Below, piece by piece: positions 7,130 to 17,834 of a stretch of 55,033 bases of DNA. The DNA comes from Fibrobacteria bacterium. GTDB lineage: Bacteria > Fibrobacterota > Fibrobacteria > UBA11236 > JADFYW01. Position 1 is the stretch's first letter. The number at the start of each line of letters is the position of its first letter. The notes under the pieces were generated by a model, which searched no databases, was not told the origin of the DNA, and saw only the letters and a program-made list of their open reading frames with translations. Made by a program: the position numbers and the translations under genes. The DNA lies in contig JADFYW010000013.1 of NCBI GenBank assembly GCA_015232855.1, positions 1 to 55,033 on the forward strand. Reading direction: 5' to 3'.

Positions 7130-10100
7130 TTATTTCCTTTTTATTTTGAACAGTTTGAAAATCTTAGAGGACTTTTTATTACCTCGTTTAGCATAAATTT
7201 TGAGGTAATAGAGGCCGTTGGCCACTTCTTCCCCTTTGCTTGATTTACCATCCCACACGACTTCTTTATAGCCGGATTCAACAGGTTCTCTAAAAGACTG
7301 AACATATCTGCCTGCCCGGGAATAGATTTTAATACTAACTTCATCGGCCCAGTCTGTGAGCTGATATACAAAAACCGTTGTATCTGCAAAAGGATTGGGG
7401 TAACTGCCAATAACCTTAATTTTCAATCCACTCCCATAGCGGAAACTAAAGGGATAACGGCTTTGGTTACCTGAGATATCGTGCACAAGCACTTCAATCG
7501 AATCCCGCTTGATACGCTCATCAGGCCGAATCTGAAGAGCGCCGGTTCTTGCAAGAGGGTTTGACACCACCATCGAAACTTTGCTGGTATCGAAGAGGCC
7601 ATCACTTCCCAAAATTTCCGGGGGATGTAGAATGTAATCAATACCCGTATTGTCTCTGAGGGTTATATCCAGAGGGACTTTCTGAGGAATATAATCGTCT
7701 TGTAGTAATAACTGTCCTCTTGCCGTTACTGCAATTTTCGGGGCGGTATTATCATTATTAAGACATACGGCATAAACTCCAGCTTTAAAATAGTCTGCTG
7801 ATACTCTATCCGAAGAATTCCCCACCTGATCAAGCTTCAGCCAGTTTTCACTCTGCTCCACATAATAATGCCATTGGGGTGTTGTTGACGATTTTTTATT
7901 CAGTCCGCCTTTTACTGAATAGAGCAAATTGAAGTTTGTTGCGGTATCAGGCACCGACACATGATAATATCCAGGACCTCCGTCTTTTTGAGATACAACG
8001 GTTATATGCTCAGGTATCTTTGGAGTGACAAAGTTTTCCTCAATAAACACCCGTCCTGCCTTAAAATTTTCGACCGGTAACAAAACGAATTGAGAATCCA
8101 GTTTTAAGGTGTCTGATTGATTTTTTATAAACAGTGAACGAATAGTAAACTGGGTATCCGCTGAATTATTTGTGGTATTGTGCTCATTGTTCGCAGAAGA
8201 GGTAAGAATAGAAACACTAAAAGGCTTATTTAAGAGTGCATCCTTTATAAGAATAAAAACCGAGTCAACCTGATTTACGTTAAGGGTACGGGCGTAATCG
8301 AGGGTGTCTGTTACCTGGAGTGAATCAGACAAGGTAAAACTATACGCGAGTTTAAACTGAGAATCAGGGGCCAGGCCCTTGTTGAGTAACTTAACCCAAA
8401 CACCCAGAGAATCTTGTATGGGAACAGTAAAGGGCAGAGTAGAAAAACTAATATCAGATGGTAATTCAAGGGATCGTTCATAAATTTTAGATTCGATTTT
8501 AAGGTTGTTGGATCCACCCCCCTTTTTATGGTTGATTATTAAACGAATCTGAAAAAAGAGAGAGGGACTCACTAAGTCCTGACGCTGGGAATTAATTACT
8601 ATCGAATTTTGGGTTTCAAATTTTCCATCATCAGCCTGAGCAATAACGATTTCGTCCCCTTGCACAAAGTTCTCGGGCTTATCTTCAAAAACACCATAAA
8701 CAAAGGTCCCACCAAGAAAATCATATTCACCCGTTAATTTTTCGAGGGAAAAACGTACCTGCAAAGAATCTCCCAGTCCTATACGGGCAGGGCTCAAGGC
8801 AATGCTGTCAATGAGCCAGTCAAATGTTGAAAAATTAACATAGGCACTATGAGACACATCCCGGTCCCAATAATGAAAAACCATCTTTCCATAAAAGAAA
8901 TCGGAAGCTAAATTTTTACTTGAAAAAGAAAATGTGGTAGAAAAGCCCGAACCTGAAAAAGAAATTGGTTTGGACTGAACTGTTGAATCTTCTATAAATA
9001 AGGTGATAACCCCGGTTCCCGATTCTATCTTCAGATTGTCACCTTTGACGGTGAAATTGTGATTCTGGTTATCATGAGACTCTTCTGTTATTTCAAGTTT
9101 TTCCTCCGCATCCGGGAAATAGAGAGATGTTGCCGGATCCCCCAGTAAATCAAATTCTCCGGTTATGGGAAGATAAGACAAACCTGTTTTTAACGCCATC
9201 ATCGTTTCTGTTTGGCAGATTATACGACCTGCAGTAGTTTCTCCATTCATGGCCACAGCAGAAAAAAGTTCCTGCCCCATAATACTCCCCGCCTGGTCTG
9301 ATGTATATCCTGAAGCTCCATAAAAAGTTATGGCCCCGGTTCGGGGTAAACGGATAAGTTCTTCTCCCAAAGAACGAGCTCCGACATCTTCAAAATAACC
9401 GGTAAGGCAGGTGAGGGATGTAATGAGCGGAACCGCAAAGTCCCCTTTTAAGCTGTCGAGTTCTTTGAGCGTAAGGATACCCGCGTCAGACCAAACGGCC
9501 CCTCCCCCATGACCGATGAAATTTACAATGTTAAAGGCGGAATCCACCTGCCGGTAAAAACTTGGTTCATCCTGTAACGAACGGTAATAATTCGAAGAAA
9601 TTTCGATATCCAAACGAGAAATCTGCCGGTTATCAGTAACCAGTTGAGATTGCATAGTCTGATTGGCCCGGGTAAAGGACTTTTCGAAACCACCAACCAA
9701 CAGCACCTTGTTTTGCCAATGACCGCTTGACCGGACTCTTTCATGACGGAAAAGTTTATTTACAACAGTCGATAGCGCCTGCTGACTCGCAACAGGGATA
9801 CGTCCGATAAACACATCAGGTATATTGTCTTCTCCCGACAACTTGGCAAAATAATCATCGTTACTGGTTACCCCCCAACCCGGTATCTGAATGAGATTGG
9901 TGGGTACGATGTTTTTCTGGGTCGCTCCACTTTTTTTGTCAAACCACATGGAGGTTTCTCCCAATAGCAATACATACGCAGGAGCAGGCCTGCGCCATTT
10001 ATGAAAAGCATATTTTAAGAAGTCTCTGATAGCACGGGGGTTGGTGGCCCCGTCCCCAAACAACTGATAGATATGCTCAACAAAAATGGTTTTACATCTT

Positions 10101-12016
10101 AGCCCCTGCCCGGTTCGGAGTGATATAAGCGAATCCAGCGCCTGCCCCCGTAGAGATTTTCCGGTGATAACCAGATAATCGGCCTGGTTTGCCATATTCA
10201 CCAGATCAGCCAGGGTATCAAGAATGATATGGGGTTCGTCAATCAAAGACTCAGCAGACAGCAAATAGGTAGTGTGAGTTGCAACATTCTCAGTGAAAGA
10301 GAGCTGTCGTACGCCACTAACCGCGGTAACATTAAACGCCGTCAGCTTCCGTCCTTGGTCATCCCACAAGACATAATCTGACTCCGTAAGCCCCTTAATA
10401 ACAAATTGTTTTTCACCCAAACTGTCAGAAAAATTGGTACTAAACCTAAGCTTATCATTTACGGCAGAGTATTCGGCCAAAAAACTGAGTTCGATATAAT
10501 CGAGATAACTATCCTGCACTTTAACCAGTTCATCGGAAGTAGTATAAAGATCATTAATTTTTTGAATGGTAAGAATATTTTCGCCCGGTTTCAGGGCCTT
10601 TTGAGTCAAAGGCAGAGAGTGCCAGAGAAAAGGGGTATCCCCGGACCATTTTGCAGTATTTGTAACACCGTCTACATCAGAGATATCTGTTGAATTCAAC
10701 AGAAACTTTATGTGGTGATCATACTGGGCGTTTAATACATCAGTTAAACCCATCATCCTGATAGTTATCAAGAGTTCCGGAGCATTACTGGTTTCATCCA
10801 AAACCGGATTATACGGTAAAAAAAAGGGAATATCAATAATATCGGTATTCACTCCCTGGCGCTCCCACATCCAGAAATCAGAAAGTGCCTGAGCCTCAAT
10901 ACTACTCCCAAGATTCACAACATCCCCAAATGCAACTCCACCCAGCCTGATTATTTCTTCATCTTTTTCAATATGGACATTAACCTTAAAAGGCGGTGCC
11001 TCTTCAGCAGATCTGGCTGCAGAAACCACAACACCACCTTCTGAACCCGGGACGGGAATGAGGGGAGCCCGCATACCAAAACCATTGTCAGGCCACACCA
11101 AAGAAAAAACCGCTGTGCTGGTATAAAAAGAGTAGTAAGACTGCTTATTATCTTCTACCAGGCTCCCTCTGGGGCGTTTCCCAATAAACTCGATATAATC
11201 GTCTTTGTTCCATTCCCCATCTTCTTCGCCATGAATATACATTGGAACTTCAGTATCGTCGTAAAACAAACGGAGAGTTCTGGGATCAATATCAGACAAT
11301 GGAAAACCGGCTGATTTAAGGCGAGCATAGCTTATTTTCTGTATATCTTCAGTAATCGTATGTACCAGTAAACGTGTAGACGGCAGAGTCGCGTTCCCGC
11401 TTGCGAGAGATTGTTTGGCCAACAAAGCTTCTCCAGTCTTCACAGTACGAAACAGCCGGGATTGTTCATAATTTGCCACCAACTGTTTGAGATACATTTC
11501 TGTGGGAAGTGTAGCGGCAGAGGCATAACTAGAGCGTTGTCCTTTTAAAAGACTGGCTGTTACGGGTTTAAATTTAATCGTAACCATTGCCTGGGTTATA
11601 CTCTGCCAGGAAGCAAGGGAGGCTCCTTGTGGGGTAGTCTCATTTTTTTTGATGAAAGGAATAAAACTGATAACACTAAGCTCCACGTCCCTGAAACATC
11701 CCCGGTTATACTCTCGTATTACCACATTGCCATTGTAAGTTTTGTCAATGGTACCAGGAAGTGTAAGAACTGGTTTAGTTGCAAGAACGGTTATCCGGGG
11801 AAGCAAAATGGCCCCAGAGGGCACCGCAATCACCGTTGAAACTTCCCCAGGCGCCTGTTCATTATGAGAAAGGCTCCAACTGAGTACCAGAGAATCATTG
11901 CTCCAGGTAGTGACCTGCCATTCACCATGAACCAGCATACACAAACAGAATACCAGAAAGAGTAACCTTTGTGGATATTGTATTATAAGGGAAAGAGGTA
12001 TGAAGGCCTGCATCAC
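7130..12016 (-). CDS. Very large secreted C25 (gingipain/PorU-type) cysteine peptidase with C-terminal FlgD-like/sorting domain
   Basis: A 1628-residue protein. An N-terminal hydrophobic segment (about residues 10-32) is a signal peptide. The caspase-like C25 domain spans about 600-960: a Y-V-L-L-L-G-E strand, D-D-Y-F-A, I-G-R-I-P-V, then the catalytic His836 in N-F-I-G-H-G-G and Cys870 in T-S-L-T-C-L-T-G, spaced 34 residues apart as in gingipains. Long beta-rich, Ig-like stretches follow, and residues about 1535-1628 form a FlgD-like/sorting domain (S-Y-P-N-P-F, W-D-G, G-L-Y-Y-L-K-I-Y). The layout matches the C25 proteins called PorU-like sortases in FCB genomes as well as ordinary surface proteases, and the sequence does not decide between them. 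It follows the 261-residue gene by only 3 bp. Confidence 0.9.
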   Translation of the reverse strand: MMQAFIPLSLIIQYPQRLLFLVFCLCMLVHGEWQVTTWSNDSLVLSWSLSHNEQAPGEVSTVIAVPSGAILLPRITVLATKPVLTLPGTIDKTYNGNVVIREYNRGCFRDVELSVISFIPFIKKNETTPQGASLASWQSITQAMVTIKFKPVTASLLKGQRSSYASAATLPTEMYLKQLVANYEQSRLFRTVKTGEALLAKQSLASGNATLPSTRLLVHTITEDIQKISYARLKSAGFPLSDIDPRTLRLFYDDTEVPMYIHGEEDGEWNKDDYIEFIGKRPRGSLVEDNKQSYYSFYTSTAVFSLVWPDNGFGMRAPLIPVPGSEGGVVVSAARSAEEAPPFKVNVHIEKDEEIIRLGGVAFGDVVNLGSSIEAQALSDFWMWERQGVNTDIIDIPFFLPYNPVLDETSNAPELLITIRMMGLTDVLNAQYDHHIKFLLNSTDISDVDGVTNTAKWSGDTPFLWHSLPLTQKALKPGENILTIQKINDLYTTSDELVKVQDSYLDYIELSFLAEYSAVNDKLRFSTNFSDSLGEKQFVIKGLTESDYVLWDDQGRKLTAFNVTAVSGVRQLSFTENVATHTTYLLSAESLIDEPHIILDTLADLVNMANQADYLVITGKSLRGQALDSLISLRTGQGLRCKTIFVEHIYQLFGDGATNPRAIRDFLKYAFHKWRRPAPAYVLLLGETSMWFDKKSGATQKNIVPTNLIQIPGWGVTSNDDYFAKLSGEDNIPDVFIGRIPVASQQALSTVVNKLFRHERVRSSGHWQNKVLLVGGFEKSFTRANQTMQSQLVTDNRQISRLDIEISSNYYRSLQDEPSFYRQVDSAFNIVNFIGHGGGAVWSDAGILTLKELDSLKGDFAVPLITSLTCLTGYFEDVGARSLGEELIRLPRTGAITFYGASGYTSDQAGSIMGQELFSAVAMNGETTAGRIICQTETMMALKTGLSYLPITGEFDLLGDPATSLYFPDAEEKLEITEESHDNQNHNFTVKGDNLKIESGTGVITLFIEDSTVQSKPISFSGSGFSTTFSFSSKNLASDFFYGKMVFHYWDRDVSHSAYVNFSTFDWLIDSIALSPARIGLGDSLQVRFSLEKLTGEYDFLGGTFVYGVFEDKPENFVQGDEIVIAQADDGKFETQNSIVINSQRQDLVSPSLFFQIRLIINHKKGGGSNNLKIESKIYERSLELPSDISFSTLPFTVPIQDSLGVWVKLLNKGLAPDSQFKLAYSFTLSDSLQVTDTLDYARTLNVNQVDSVFILIKDALLNKPFSVSILTSSANNEHNTTNNSADTQFTIRSLFIKNQSDTLKLDSQFVLLPVENFKAGRVFIEENFVTPKIPEHITVVSQKDGGPGYYHVSVPDTATNFNLLYSVKGGLNKKSSTTPQWHYYVEQSENWLKLDQVGNSSDRVSADYFKAGVYAVCLNNDNTAPKIAVTARGQLLLQDDYIPQKVPLDITLRDNTGIDYILHPPEILGSDGLFDTSKVSMVVSNPLARTGALQIRPDERIKRDSIEVLVHDISGNQSRYPFSFRYGSGLKIKVIGSYPNPFADTTVFVYQLTDWADEVSIKIYSRAGRYVQSFREPVESGYKEVVWDGKSSKGEEVANGLYYLKIYAKRGNKKSSKIFKLFKIKRK

Positions 12017-12019
12017 AGA

Positions 12020-12793
12020 TTATTTTACTTTGTAGTACTGACTACACGTTAATGATTGTTTGCGGTTAGCCGGTTCATTACCCGGCAATTGAGTAGAAAG
12101 AATACACCATTTAACCAGAGAAGTATCCTTTTCCAAATAAGGCAATTGTAAGCTGTCTGTTATAAACCCACCCGGAAAAAAATGACTACCTTGATTAGAA
12201 AAGGGGAAAAGCGTATCCACCACGTACCAACCCGCAGTCTCCAGCTTCTGAAAAGAAAAAAAACGGAACGTCTCACCATTATCGTTTGAAGACATAATAG
12301 TAAATGGAGTTTTTATTTGCGCACTGTATTCATCCTTGACCGGTTCAATAATGTTGACCTGTTGGGTAAAACTAAAATCAGCCCAACAAATAGAATCACT
12401 CTCCCAGCGTTGTCCCCCACTCGATACCCAGATAGCTTTTAAGCCATAAGAAATAGAATCAAATTTGGTATCTGGGAAAACATCAATAAAGGATCTTGTA
12501 TCCGCGCTAATTTCTGTTTTTGCCAATACTTCTACAGAATCCTGATGGAGAGAATAGAACAGTGAAAAAAAGCTCAATTGTTCTCGTTCATTTTCCGGGT
12601 ACTTCCAGTCTATTCTGAACCCTTTTTTTAAAGAAGTAGTATCATACACAACCAGTTGTAACGAGATAATCTCAACATTTTCGAGTTGAATGGTTTCCGT
12701 TTCAGGACAAAAAAAACTTTGGGACAGGATAACAAAGAACACCAGTAGTCCCAGGTCTTTTAGCTTTTTATACCCACAGGGCATAAGTTTCAT
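12020..12793 (-). CDS. Secreted protein of unknown function, first gene of the C25 peptidase operon
   Basis: The start at 12793 is preferred over 12805 because GGAGGG lies just upstream of it; this gives 257 residues. A basic N-terminus is followed by a hydrophobic stretch (L-G-L-L-V-F-F-V-I-L) and then S-F-F-C. The cysteine could be a lipidation site, but F-F-C is a poor lipobox, so secretion by either signal peptidase is possible. The body is beta-rich with many Thr/Ser/Trp, like a fibronectin-type or Ig-like domain (I-D-W-K-Y-P ... D-T-R-S-F-I-D-V-F). It ends 3 bp before the C25 gene, so it is probably a partner or surface anchor for that enzyme. I do not recognise a named family. Confidence 0.7.
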   Translation of the reverse strand: MKLMPCGYKKLKDLGLLVFFVILSQSFFCPETETIQLENVEIISLQLVVYDTTSLKKGFRIDWKYPENEREQLSFFSLFYSLHQDSVEVLAKTEISADTRSFIDVFPDTKFDSISYGLKAIWVSSGGQRWESDSICWADFSFTQQVNIIEPVKDEYSAQIKTPFTIMSSNDNGETFRFFSFQKLETAGWYVVDTLFPFSNQGSHFFPGGFITDSLQLPYLEKDTSLVKWCILSTQLPGNEPANRKQSLTCSQYYKVK

Positions 12794-12985
12794 TGAACCC
12801 TCCATTGTACCGCAAATGCGGGACAGTGGAGGGTCAATTCAGCTTTATAAAACTTTATGTCCATTGCACCATTTTACTAAACCTTGGGCAGTTTATTCTA
12901 TAAATTGTATGTTTTTTAACCTTGAGCCTCCCCCTTTAAGCTTGACTCTCTTTTGGCAGCAAGAAGAGCTACCATACACTTATAT

Positions 12986-13681
12986 TTAAAAAAACCAGGT
13001 TATCCCACCAGCGATAAAAGAAGCACCAGCCACAATTGCCATTGCGTTTCTCCATTTTATATGGTTGTTTAAATTAGCGGACAGTTGATTATAATCCGCA
13101 TTGGGATTGAGCGCGTCGTACTGAGTCCGGGCTCTACTTGCCTGTCTTTCTTCGTAATATGCAACAATACCGGTAACTATAGCCAAAGTAAAACAACTGA
13201 CTTTAACCGTAGATAAAAATGATGAACTGGTAGCCACCTCTGTTTCACGATGTACACGGGTAATTTTACCATCTCCTTTATTTCTCAAACGCACTTCTTT
13301 TTCCACATCGCTACCCGCATTTACCTGTATACTAAAGCTGGTATCTTCATAGCCACTGGGTGCAAAGATATCGACCAAATGACTACCTGACGGAACCAGA
13401 ATTTTATTTGCAAAACCAAGGGTTGATTCTTTATCAAAAAGGATATGTTTAAAACCAGGCACCACGGTAAAAGATACAAAACCAAACGGCTTACTTGTTG
13501 CGGTGATTTTTCGTTCAGGTACAACAGGAGCGACAGGAACCACATTTACCGGTTTTGGCTTGTTTACCGGAGAAACAAAGGATCGGTCAACAGGTTCAGA
13601 TGTTCCTAAGGAATCCTGAGCATACATGCCAGTAGACAAAATAAGCACGAAAAATAAAAAATGGTGTACTTTGAGAAACAT
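12986..13681 (-). CDS. PEGA-domain-like exported protein with C-terminal membrane segment
   Basis: A 231-residue protein with a clear signal peptide (residues 1-21, ending in G-M-Y-A-Q). A Pro/Val-rich linker leads to a PEGA-like beta domain (about 65-135) with the L-V-P-S-G-S-H-L-V-D-I turn, comparable to the L-x-x-G-x-H-x-V-x-V core of that family. Two further hydrophobic stretches (about 150-170 and 210-229) flank a helical, Arg/Asn-rich segment. PEGA proteins are surface or periplasmic and often bind the cell wall. A GAGGA ribosome-binding site precedes the ATG. It is transcribed toward the unknown/C25 pair but is separated from it by about 190 bp. Confidence 0.7.
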   Translation of the reverse strand: MFLKVHHFLFFVLILSTGMYAQDSLGTSEPVDRSFVSPVNKPKPVNVVPVAPVVPERKITATSKPFGFVSFTVVPGFKHILFDKESTLGFANKILVPSGSHLVDIFAPSGYEDTSFSIQVNAGSDVEKEVRLRNKGDGKITRVHRETEVATSSSFLSTVKVSCFTLAIVTGIVAYYEERQASRARTQYDALNPNADYNQLSANLNNHIKWRNAMAIVAGASFIAGGITWFF

Positions 13682-13798
13682 ATCCTCTGCTTATGGGTAA
13701 AAACTATTCATAAAATTACACATTCCCGGCATATTTTGGGAAGTATTATTTGAATAAAAGCATTTTATGGATAAAAAACAACCCTAATCAGGCATTGG

Positions 13799-14473
13799 TT
13801 ACAATTTGGATAATAATTCGTCACTCACTTCTTTTACGCTATTTTTGCCTTCTAGTGTCATATATCGCGGTAATGAACTCTTTTCGGCCTGGGATTTGAA
13901 ATAATATGCTGATGCCAGAGTACCTTCAGTAGCATCATAATAAATACCATGACGCTTATTGATAGCGCCCTCGTCCTGGTCATCAGCCCTGCTCTTAAGC
14001 TCAGACCCGCATACCCTGCATAAATCTCCATTAGGCTTAATTACATCAATAAAAATATTATTAGGGTGGTTGTTATCCTGTACACACAGGCGCCTTCCCA
14101 TGATTCTGTTTTTTGCAATTTCGCGATCCAGGAGAATTTCCACAACGATGTCCAGTGTTATTCCGGAGGACTTTAAAGATTCATCGAGCTTTTCAGCCTG
14201 GACCTTATTCCGGGGAAAACCATCCAGAAGCCATCCATTTTTACAATCATCTTTCTGTAATCTGTCGAGGATCATGGGAATGGTGATATCATCGGGAACC
14301 AGTTCGCCTTTGTCAATAAAAGTCTTTGCCTGCTTCCCAAGCTCAGTATTTCCCTGGATATTTTCTCTGAAAATTGCACCGGATTCTATATGCGCAATGT
14401 TAAATTTTTCTTTTAAAACCGACCCTTGAGTCCCTTTGCCACTGCCATTGGGACCAAAAAAAAGAATATTCAT
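13799..14473 (-). CDS. adk: Adenylate kinase
   Basis: A 224-residue nucleoside-monophosphate kinase that interconverts ATP + AMP and 2 ADP. The P-loop G-P-N-G-S-G-K-G-T-Q is at residues 8-17; the AMP-binding segment (S-G-A-I-F-R) and D-G-F-P-R-N follow. The LID region has R-R-L-C then an atypical insert rich in Asn/Asp, and C-R-V-C-G, so three cysteines plus a nearby His could bind zinc. That LID differs from the usual C-x2-C ... C-x2-C/D arrangement and the R-x-D-D motif is R-A-D-D-Q. The gene is divergent from ilvD. Confidence 0.92.
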   Translation of the reverse strand: MNILFFGPNGSGKGTQGSVLKEKFNIAHIESGAIFRENIQGNTELGKQAKTFIDKGELVPDDITIPMILDRLQKDDCKNGWLLDGFPRNKVQAEKLDESLKSSGITLDIVVEILLDREIAKNRIMGRRLCVQDNNHPNNIFIDVIKPNGDLCRVCGSELKSRADDQDEGAINKRHGIYYDATEGTLASAYYFKSQAEKSSLPRYMTLEGKNSVKEVSDELLSKL

Positions 14474-14631
14474 TTTTTCTCCTTAAAACTTATTGAATAC
14501 ATTTTATCTCTTAATCCGGAAAAATAGAAAGATTTTAGGCTTTTTTCGCCGAAATTCTATCAAATGTTTATTTACAGCCACTGTTTTTATAGATTATCCG
14601 CTCCAAACCGGATTAATGCAGGAGATAAAAA

Positions 14632-16479
14632 ATGAAAGCTTTCAGAAGTAAAAAAACCACTCACGGCAGAAGTATGGCCGGTGCCCGAGCCCTCTGGCGC
14701 GCTAATGGCATGCAAACCGCGGACCTTGAGAAACCCGTAATCGCAATAGTAAATTCTTTTACCCAGTTTGTTCCTGGCCATGTTCACCTTCGTGAAATCG
14801 GACAACTTGTAAAAAAGGCTGTTGATCAAGCGGGTGGATTTGGTGTGGAATTTAATACCATTGCAATAGATGATGGTATTGCCATGGGCCATGACGGTAT
14901 GTTGTATTCCCTTCCTTCCCGAGACCTTATCGCAGATTCTGTTGAATATATGGTTCAGGCCCATGTGGCCGATGCCCTCATCTGCATTTCTAATTGTGAT
15001 AAAATCACCCCGGGTATGACCATGGCAGCTATGCGCCTTAATCTCCCCACTATTTTTGTATCAGGTGGTCCCATGGAAGCAGGTACCCAAACCAAAGGCA
15101 ATGCCGGTAAAAAGCTCGATTTGATCGACGCAATGGTGGCTGCTGAAAATAAGACCATCACCGACGAAGAATTGCTGGATTTAGAAACCAATTCCTGTCC
15201 CACCTGTGGTTCCTGCTCAGGCATGTTCACCGCAAATTCTATGAATTGCCTGAATGAAGCCCTGGGAATTGCTCTCCCGGGTAATGGCACTTTACTTGCG
15301 ACTCATAAACTCAGAAGAAACAACTTTGAAGACTCAGCGACTCGTATCGTAGAAATGGCAAGAGACTATTATGAAAAAGGCGACTCTTCCCTTTTACCGA
15401 GGAACATTGCAACTTTCAATGCTTTTGAAAATGCAATGCGCCTTGATATTGCTATGGGCGGTTCAACAAATACCGTATTACATATCTTAGCAATCGCCCA
15501 GGAAGCAGGGGTTGATTTCACAATGTCAGACATAGACAAACTATCACTTTCCACCCCTACCCTCTGCAAAGTAGCCCCGTCTTCAAGCTACCATGTAGAA
15601 GATGTAAACCGTGCCGGAGGTATCCCCGCTATTCTAAAAGAGCTGGCCCAAAAAGACCTCCTTCATCTCGATTGCAAAACAGTTTCTGGATTAACAATGC
15701 AGGAACAACTTAACCAAAATGACTTACTCTCCCCCGATTGTGATGATGCGGCTAAAAAACGTGCCCTGGCCAAACCCGGAGGAGTAAACACCACTGAGGG
15801 AATGTCCCAGGAAAACTATTATGATGCAGCAGATACCGACAGAGAAAACGGCTGTATCCGTTCTCTTGAGTACGCCTATTCTCAGGATGGCGGTCTTTGT
15901 GTCCTTAAAGGAAATATTGCCCGAAGCGGATGTATCGTTAAAACTGCTGGCGTCGTAGAAGAATGCATGGTCTTTGCGGGCAAAGCCCGTATCTTTCATT
16001 CTCAGGAAGAAGCCGTAGAAGCCATCACTGCCGATGCAATTAAACCCGGGGATTGTGTGGTTATACGCTATGAAGGTCCAAAAGGCGGACCGGGAATGCA
16101 GGAAATGCTTTATCCCACCAGCTTTTTAAAATCCAAAGGCCTGGGCGCCAAATGCGCACTTATTACGGATGGACGTTTCTCAGGTGGTACATCCGGTCTT
16201 TCTATCGGACACATCAGCCCTGAAGCAGCCCAGGGTGGTGAAATAGCTTTAATTGAAGAAGGTGATACCATAAATATTAACCTCCCTGAACGTACCATTG
16301 ATTTAGACATTTCAACTGATGAAATGGAGGCCCGCCGCAAAAAAATGGAAGCGATGGGAAGTGATGCCTGGAAACCTCTTGGCCGTGACCGTATTATTTC
16401 AAAAGCACTTATGGCATATAGTCTCATGACCACTTCAGCTGATAAAGGGGCGGTAAGAGATATTAGCCAGATTAGCTAA
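14632..16479 (+). CDS. ilvD: Dihydroxy-acid dehydratase
   Basis: A 615-residue enzyme of valine, leucine and isoleucine synthesis that dehydrates 2,3-dihydroxy acids. The iron-sulfur ligands are visible: one Cys in [11 protein letters not shown], one in [16 protein letters not shown]. The C-terminal [13 protein letters not shown] and [10 protein letters not shown] motifs are intact. Length and start agree with IlvD; a GGAG ribosome-binding site lies 7 bp before the ATG. It stands alone, with no other branched-chain gene nearby. Confidence 0.97.
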   Translation: MKAFRSKKTTHGRSMAGARALWRANGMQTADLEKPVIAIVNSFTQFVPGHVHLREIGQLVKKAVDQAGGFGVEFNTIAIDDGIAMGHDGMLYSLPSRDLIADSVEYMVQAHVADALICISNCDKITPGMTMAAMRLNLPTIFVSGGPMEAGTQTKGNAGKKLDLIDAMVAAENKTITDEELLDLETNSCPTCGSCSGMFTANSMNCLNEALGIALPGNGTLLATHKLRRNNFEDSATRIVEMARDYYEKGDSSLLPRNIATFNAFENAMRLDIAMGGSTNTVLHILAIAQEAGVDFTMSDIDKLSLSTPTLCKVAPSSSYHVEDVNRAGGIPAILKELAQKDLLHLDCKTVSGLTMQEQLNQNDLLSPDCDDAAKKRALAKPGGVNTTEGMSQENYYDAADTDRENGCIRSLEYAYSQDGGLCVLKGNIARSGCIVKTAGVVEECMVFAGKARIFHSQEEAVEAITADAIKPGDCVVIRYEGPKGGPGMQEMLYPTSFLKSKGLGAKCALITDGRFSGGTSGLSIGHISPEAAQGGEIALIEEGDTININLPERTIDLDISTDEMEARRKKMEAMGSDAWKPLGRDRIISKALMAYSLMTTSADKGAVRDISQIS

Positions 16480-16845
16480 CTCGTGATCAGGAATAACAAA
16501 AACTCACCGCAAAGGCGCAGAGAACGCAAAGTATTCGCAAAGAAGAAGGAATAAAAAGCACATATAATGAAACACTATGTGCTGCATATAATTTAAAAAA
16601 TATATTTATTAACATCTTTGCGAGTTCACCTCTCACGATGAGGGAAGTATCACCGAAAGCTGGATTTCCGGAAATATGGCCACAGAGGACACAGAGAGCT
16701 CAGTGGGGTATTTTTTTAAATTTTAAAATTTCCTCTGTGTTCTCCGTGTCCTCTGTGGCTAATAAATTCTGGTTATTCTAGTACAAATACAAATTAAATA
16801 CGGTTATTTTGAACAATTGGTAGCCATTTTTTTTACTTTAGTTTT
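16480..16845. repeat. Intergenic region with a long hairpin of the 'ccacagaggacacagag' family
   Basis: The arms gccacagaggacacagaga (16679-16697) and tctccgtgtcctctgtggc (16741-16759) are complementary at 18 of 19 positions, with a 43-bp A+T-rich loop. Around it lie other repeat fragments (accgcaaaggcgcagagaac at about 16506, and tttgcgagttcacc). Related words recur at about 48925-48955. No gene is visible. Confidence 0.7.
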
Positions 16846-17823
16846 ATGATTATCATTACAGGAGCAGCAGGTTTTATCGGAAGTGCCCTGGCCTGGGGGC
16901 TTAATCGGAGAGGTAATACTGACCTTTTACTGGTTGATGAACTGGGGCAATCGGAAAAATGGAAAAATCTGGTACCTTTACAGTATTCAGACTATATGGA
17001 AAAGGATGTGTTTTTAGCAGAGGTCAAGCAAAACAACATACCCGCAAAACAGGTTGAGGCGATTATCCATATGGGGGCCTGTTCTTCCACCACAGAGAGT
17101 AACGCATCTTACCTCATTCAAAACAATTTCGAATACACCAAAACCCTGGCCAAATGGGCATTAAACCACGATATCCGTTTTATTTATGCATCTTCAGCTG
17201 CCACTTATGGTGATGGAACACAAGGATATGTCGATGACGAAAGCGCCATACACAAACTCCGTCCGCTCAATATGTATGGTTATTCAAAACAGATGTTTGA
17301 CTTGTGGGCAAGGAAAAGGGGGCACTTAAGTACCCTCGTCGGACTTAAATATTTTAATGTATACGGCCCCAACGAGTACCATAAAGACGATATGCGGAGT
17401 ATGGTAGTTAAGGCTTTTGAGCAAATTCAATCTGCAGGGCAGGTCGGGCTTTTCAAGTCTTATAAACCAGAATACCGGGATGGAGAACAACTTAGAGATT
17501 TTATCTATATCAAAGATGCGATTAATATGACACTTTTTTTCCTGGACAAAAACAAACCCGGAGGACTCTATAATATCGGGACCGGAACTTCCCGAAGCTG
17601 GCTTGACATGATGAAAGCTATTTTCAAAGAACTGAAAAAAGAACCGGTTATCAATTTTATTGACATGCCGGAAGTACTGAAAGAAAAATACCAGTATTAT
17701 ACCCAGGCAGACATCAAAAAGCTGCGTTCAGCAGGATACAAAGAAACGCTATTCAGCCTGGAAACAGGTATTGCTGATTATATTCTTCACCTGAAGAACA
17801 ATCTTTGCATACTGGGTGCTTAA
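16846..17823 (+). CDS. hldD: ADP-L-glycero-D-manno-heptose 6-epimerase
   Basis: A 325-residue short-chain dehydrogenase/reductase that epimerises the ADP-heptose used in the inner core of lipopolysaccharide. The NAD(P)-binding G-A-A-G-F-I-G is at residues 6-12, and the catalytic Tyr-x-x-x-Lys is in M-Y-G-Y-S-K-Q. The HldD-specific elements N-V-Y-G-P-N-E-Y-H-K, R-D-F-I-Y-I-K-D and G-L-Y-N-I-G-T-G are present. It implies a heptose-containing LPS and thus a Gram-negative envelope. It is convergent with the next gene. Confidence 0.95.
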   Translation: MIIITGAAGFIGSALAWGLNRRGNTDLLLVDELGQSEKWKNLVPLQYSDYMEKDVFLAEVKQNNIPAKQVEAIIHMGACSSTTESNASYLIQNNFEYTKTLAKWALNHDIRFIYASSAATYGDGTQGYVDDESAIHKLRPLNMYGYSKQMFDLWARKRGHLSTLVGLKYFNVYGPNEYHKDDMRSMVVKAFEQIQSAGQVGLFKSYKPEYRDGEQLRDFIYIKDAINMTLFFLDKNKPGGLYNIGTGTSRSWLDMMKAIFKELKKEPVINFIDMPEVLKEKYQYYTQADIKKLRSAGYKETLFSLETGIADYILHLKNNLCILGA

Positions 17824-17834
17824 CTCTCTTTTAT

